DNA from: Planctomycetaceae bacterium
GTDB taxonomy: Bacteria > Planctomycetota > Phycisphaerae > Phycisphaerales > SM1A02
Direction: 5' to 3'
Length of the DNA stretch: 6,273 nt
Assembly (NCBI GenBank): GCA_947474205.1
Contig: CANJIC010000119.1
Location: 1 to 6,273 of the forward strand
Below are positions 5,618-6,273 of the stretch, one piece after another. The stretch's first letter is position 1. Every line of letters begins with the position of its first letter. Position numbers and translations under genes: made by a program. A model generated the notes under the pieces. The model did not search any database. It worked only from the letters and a program-made list of their open reading frames with translations, and had not been told where the DNA came from.

Positions 5618-6273
5618 TATTTTTTGCTTCCTACGGTTTGCGTTTCAGAACGAATATCAGCGGGAGTGGTCTCAAGAAGATTTTCTAAAATACCATCTGT
5701 GGTTCGGCCCTCGGCCTCGGCCTCGAAGTTCAGCAACATGCGATGACGCATGGCCGGCAGCAGCGCGGGGCGCACATCTTCAAAGGTGACTTGCGCGCGA
5801 CCAGCAAGCAACGCATGCACTTTGCCCGCCAAAATAAGCGCCTGCGCGGCGCGCGGACTTGCGCCAAAGCGCACAAATTGGTTCACCATTGGCGTTGCAA
5901 ATTCACTCTTTGGATGCGTGGCTAGTGTGAGGCGCACCGCGTAATCCTGCACGGCCGCATCCACGCGCACTTTGCGCACCAGCTTTTGATACGCGATGAT
6001 TTGTTCCGCGCCAAGCACTGCTTCCACTTTGGCTTCAACGCCGCTTGTGGTGCGCTGCAAAATAGTGGTGAGTTCCGCGCGCGAACTGTAGCCCACAAGC
6101 AACTTGAAAAAGAATCGATCCAGTTGCGCCTCTGGCAAGGGATAGGTTCCCTCTTGCTCAATTGGATTTTGCGTGGCCATGACAAGAAACGGCGGCTCCA
6201 ACGGGTGCGTCACTCCGCCAACAGTCACGCTGCGCTCTTGCATGGCTTCAAGCAGCGAACTTTGCGTCTTGGG
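5617..6273 (-). CDS. MoxR-family AAA+ ATPase, C-terminal part, cut by right window edge
   Basis: The frame is open to position 6273, so the apparent ATG at 6243 is internal and the true start lies beyond the window. The 218 residues present begin [13 protein letters not shown], the family segment just after Walker B, so Walker A and B lie outside the window (about 100 residues missing if it has the usual length). Visible landmarks (window numbering) are sensor 1 Asn36 in [19 protein letters not shown], arginine finger Arg53 in LDRFFF, and sensor-2 Arg141 in [10 protein letters not shown]. The C-terminal helical lid follows ([18 protein letters not shown]). MoxR ATPases act as cytosolic chaperones that insert metals or remodel partner complexes, usually with DUF58 and von Willebrand A proteins encoded downstream. 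Here the next downstream gene is instead a secreted barrel protein, overlapping by one base. Confidence 0.93.
   Translation of the reverse strand, partial: PKTQSSLLEAMQERSVTVGGVTHPLEPPFLVMATQNPIEQEGTYPLPEAQLDRFFFKLLVGYSSRAELTTILQRTTSGVEAKVEAVLGAEQIIAYQKLVRKVRVDAAVQDYAVRLTLATHPKSEFATPMVNQFVRFGASPRAAQALILAGKVHALLAGRAQVTFEDVRPALLPAMRHRMLLNFEAEAEGRTTDGILENLLETTPADIRSETQTVGSKK
5627..5632 (-). promoter_or_regulatory. Shine-Dalgarno for the barrel protein inside the moxR-like gene
   Basis: AGGAAG (minus strand) ends 9 nt before ATG 5617 and lies within the last codons of the moxR-like gene. With the shared-base TAATG junction at 5615-5619, it supports translational coupling of the two genes. Confidence 0.6.

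Overview
The window looks like bacterial chromosomal DNA from a Gram-negative-type cell. It carries two proteins with signal peptides, one of them a probable outer-membrane beta-barrel, and a DapL-type diaminopimelate aminotransferase. DapL together with an exported tricorn-like propeller protein, a MoxR ATPase and a PmtA-like methyltransferase fits the Planctomycetota-Verrucomicrobiota-Chlamydiota (PVC) group, perhaps Verrucomicrobiota. This placement is an inference from gene content only and is weak.

Layout. (1) From position 806 to the left edge, on the minus strand, lies the N-terminal part of an exported tricorn/S41-type WD40-like propeller protein. It is cut by the window edge. (2) Positions 807-983 form a divergent intergenic region with an inverted repeat just upstream of the minus-strand gene. 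(3) On the plus strand, a small unrecognised basic protein (984-1268) is followed by three metabolic genes: an M42 metallo-aminopeptidase, a PmtA-like SAM-dependent methyltransferase and LL-diaminopimelate aminotransferase. The last three are 30 and 18 bases apart and are probably one transcription unit. (4) Positions 4385-4513 separate convergent genes. They hold an imperfect tandem repeat of about 23 bp and a GC-rich inverted repeat. (5) On the minus strand, a MoxR-type AAA+ ATPase enters from the right edge. Its stop codon overlaps the start codon of a secreted beta-barrel protein with a Thr/Pro-rich repeat linker (TAATG junction).

How the genes may work together. DapL makes LL-diaminopimelate for lysine and peptidoglycan in one step. 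The M42 peptidase recycles peptides, and the methyltransferase probably acts on a phospholipid head group or a related amine. The cluster therefore touches amino-acid supply and the envelope, but no single pathway is evident. No CRISPR array, tRNA, rRNA, insertion sequence or clear new defence-type system was seen. The points most worth a second look are a substituted substrate-recognition position in DapL, the MoxR/barrel coupling, the intergenic 23-bp repeat and the inverted repeat before the tricorn-like gene.
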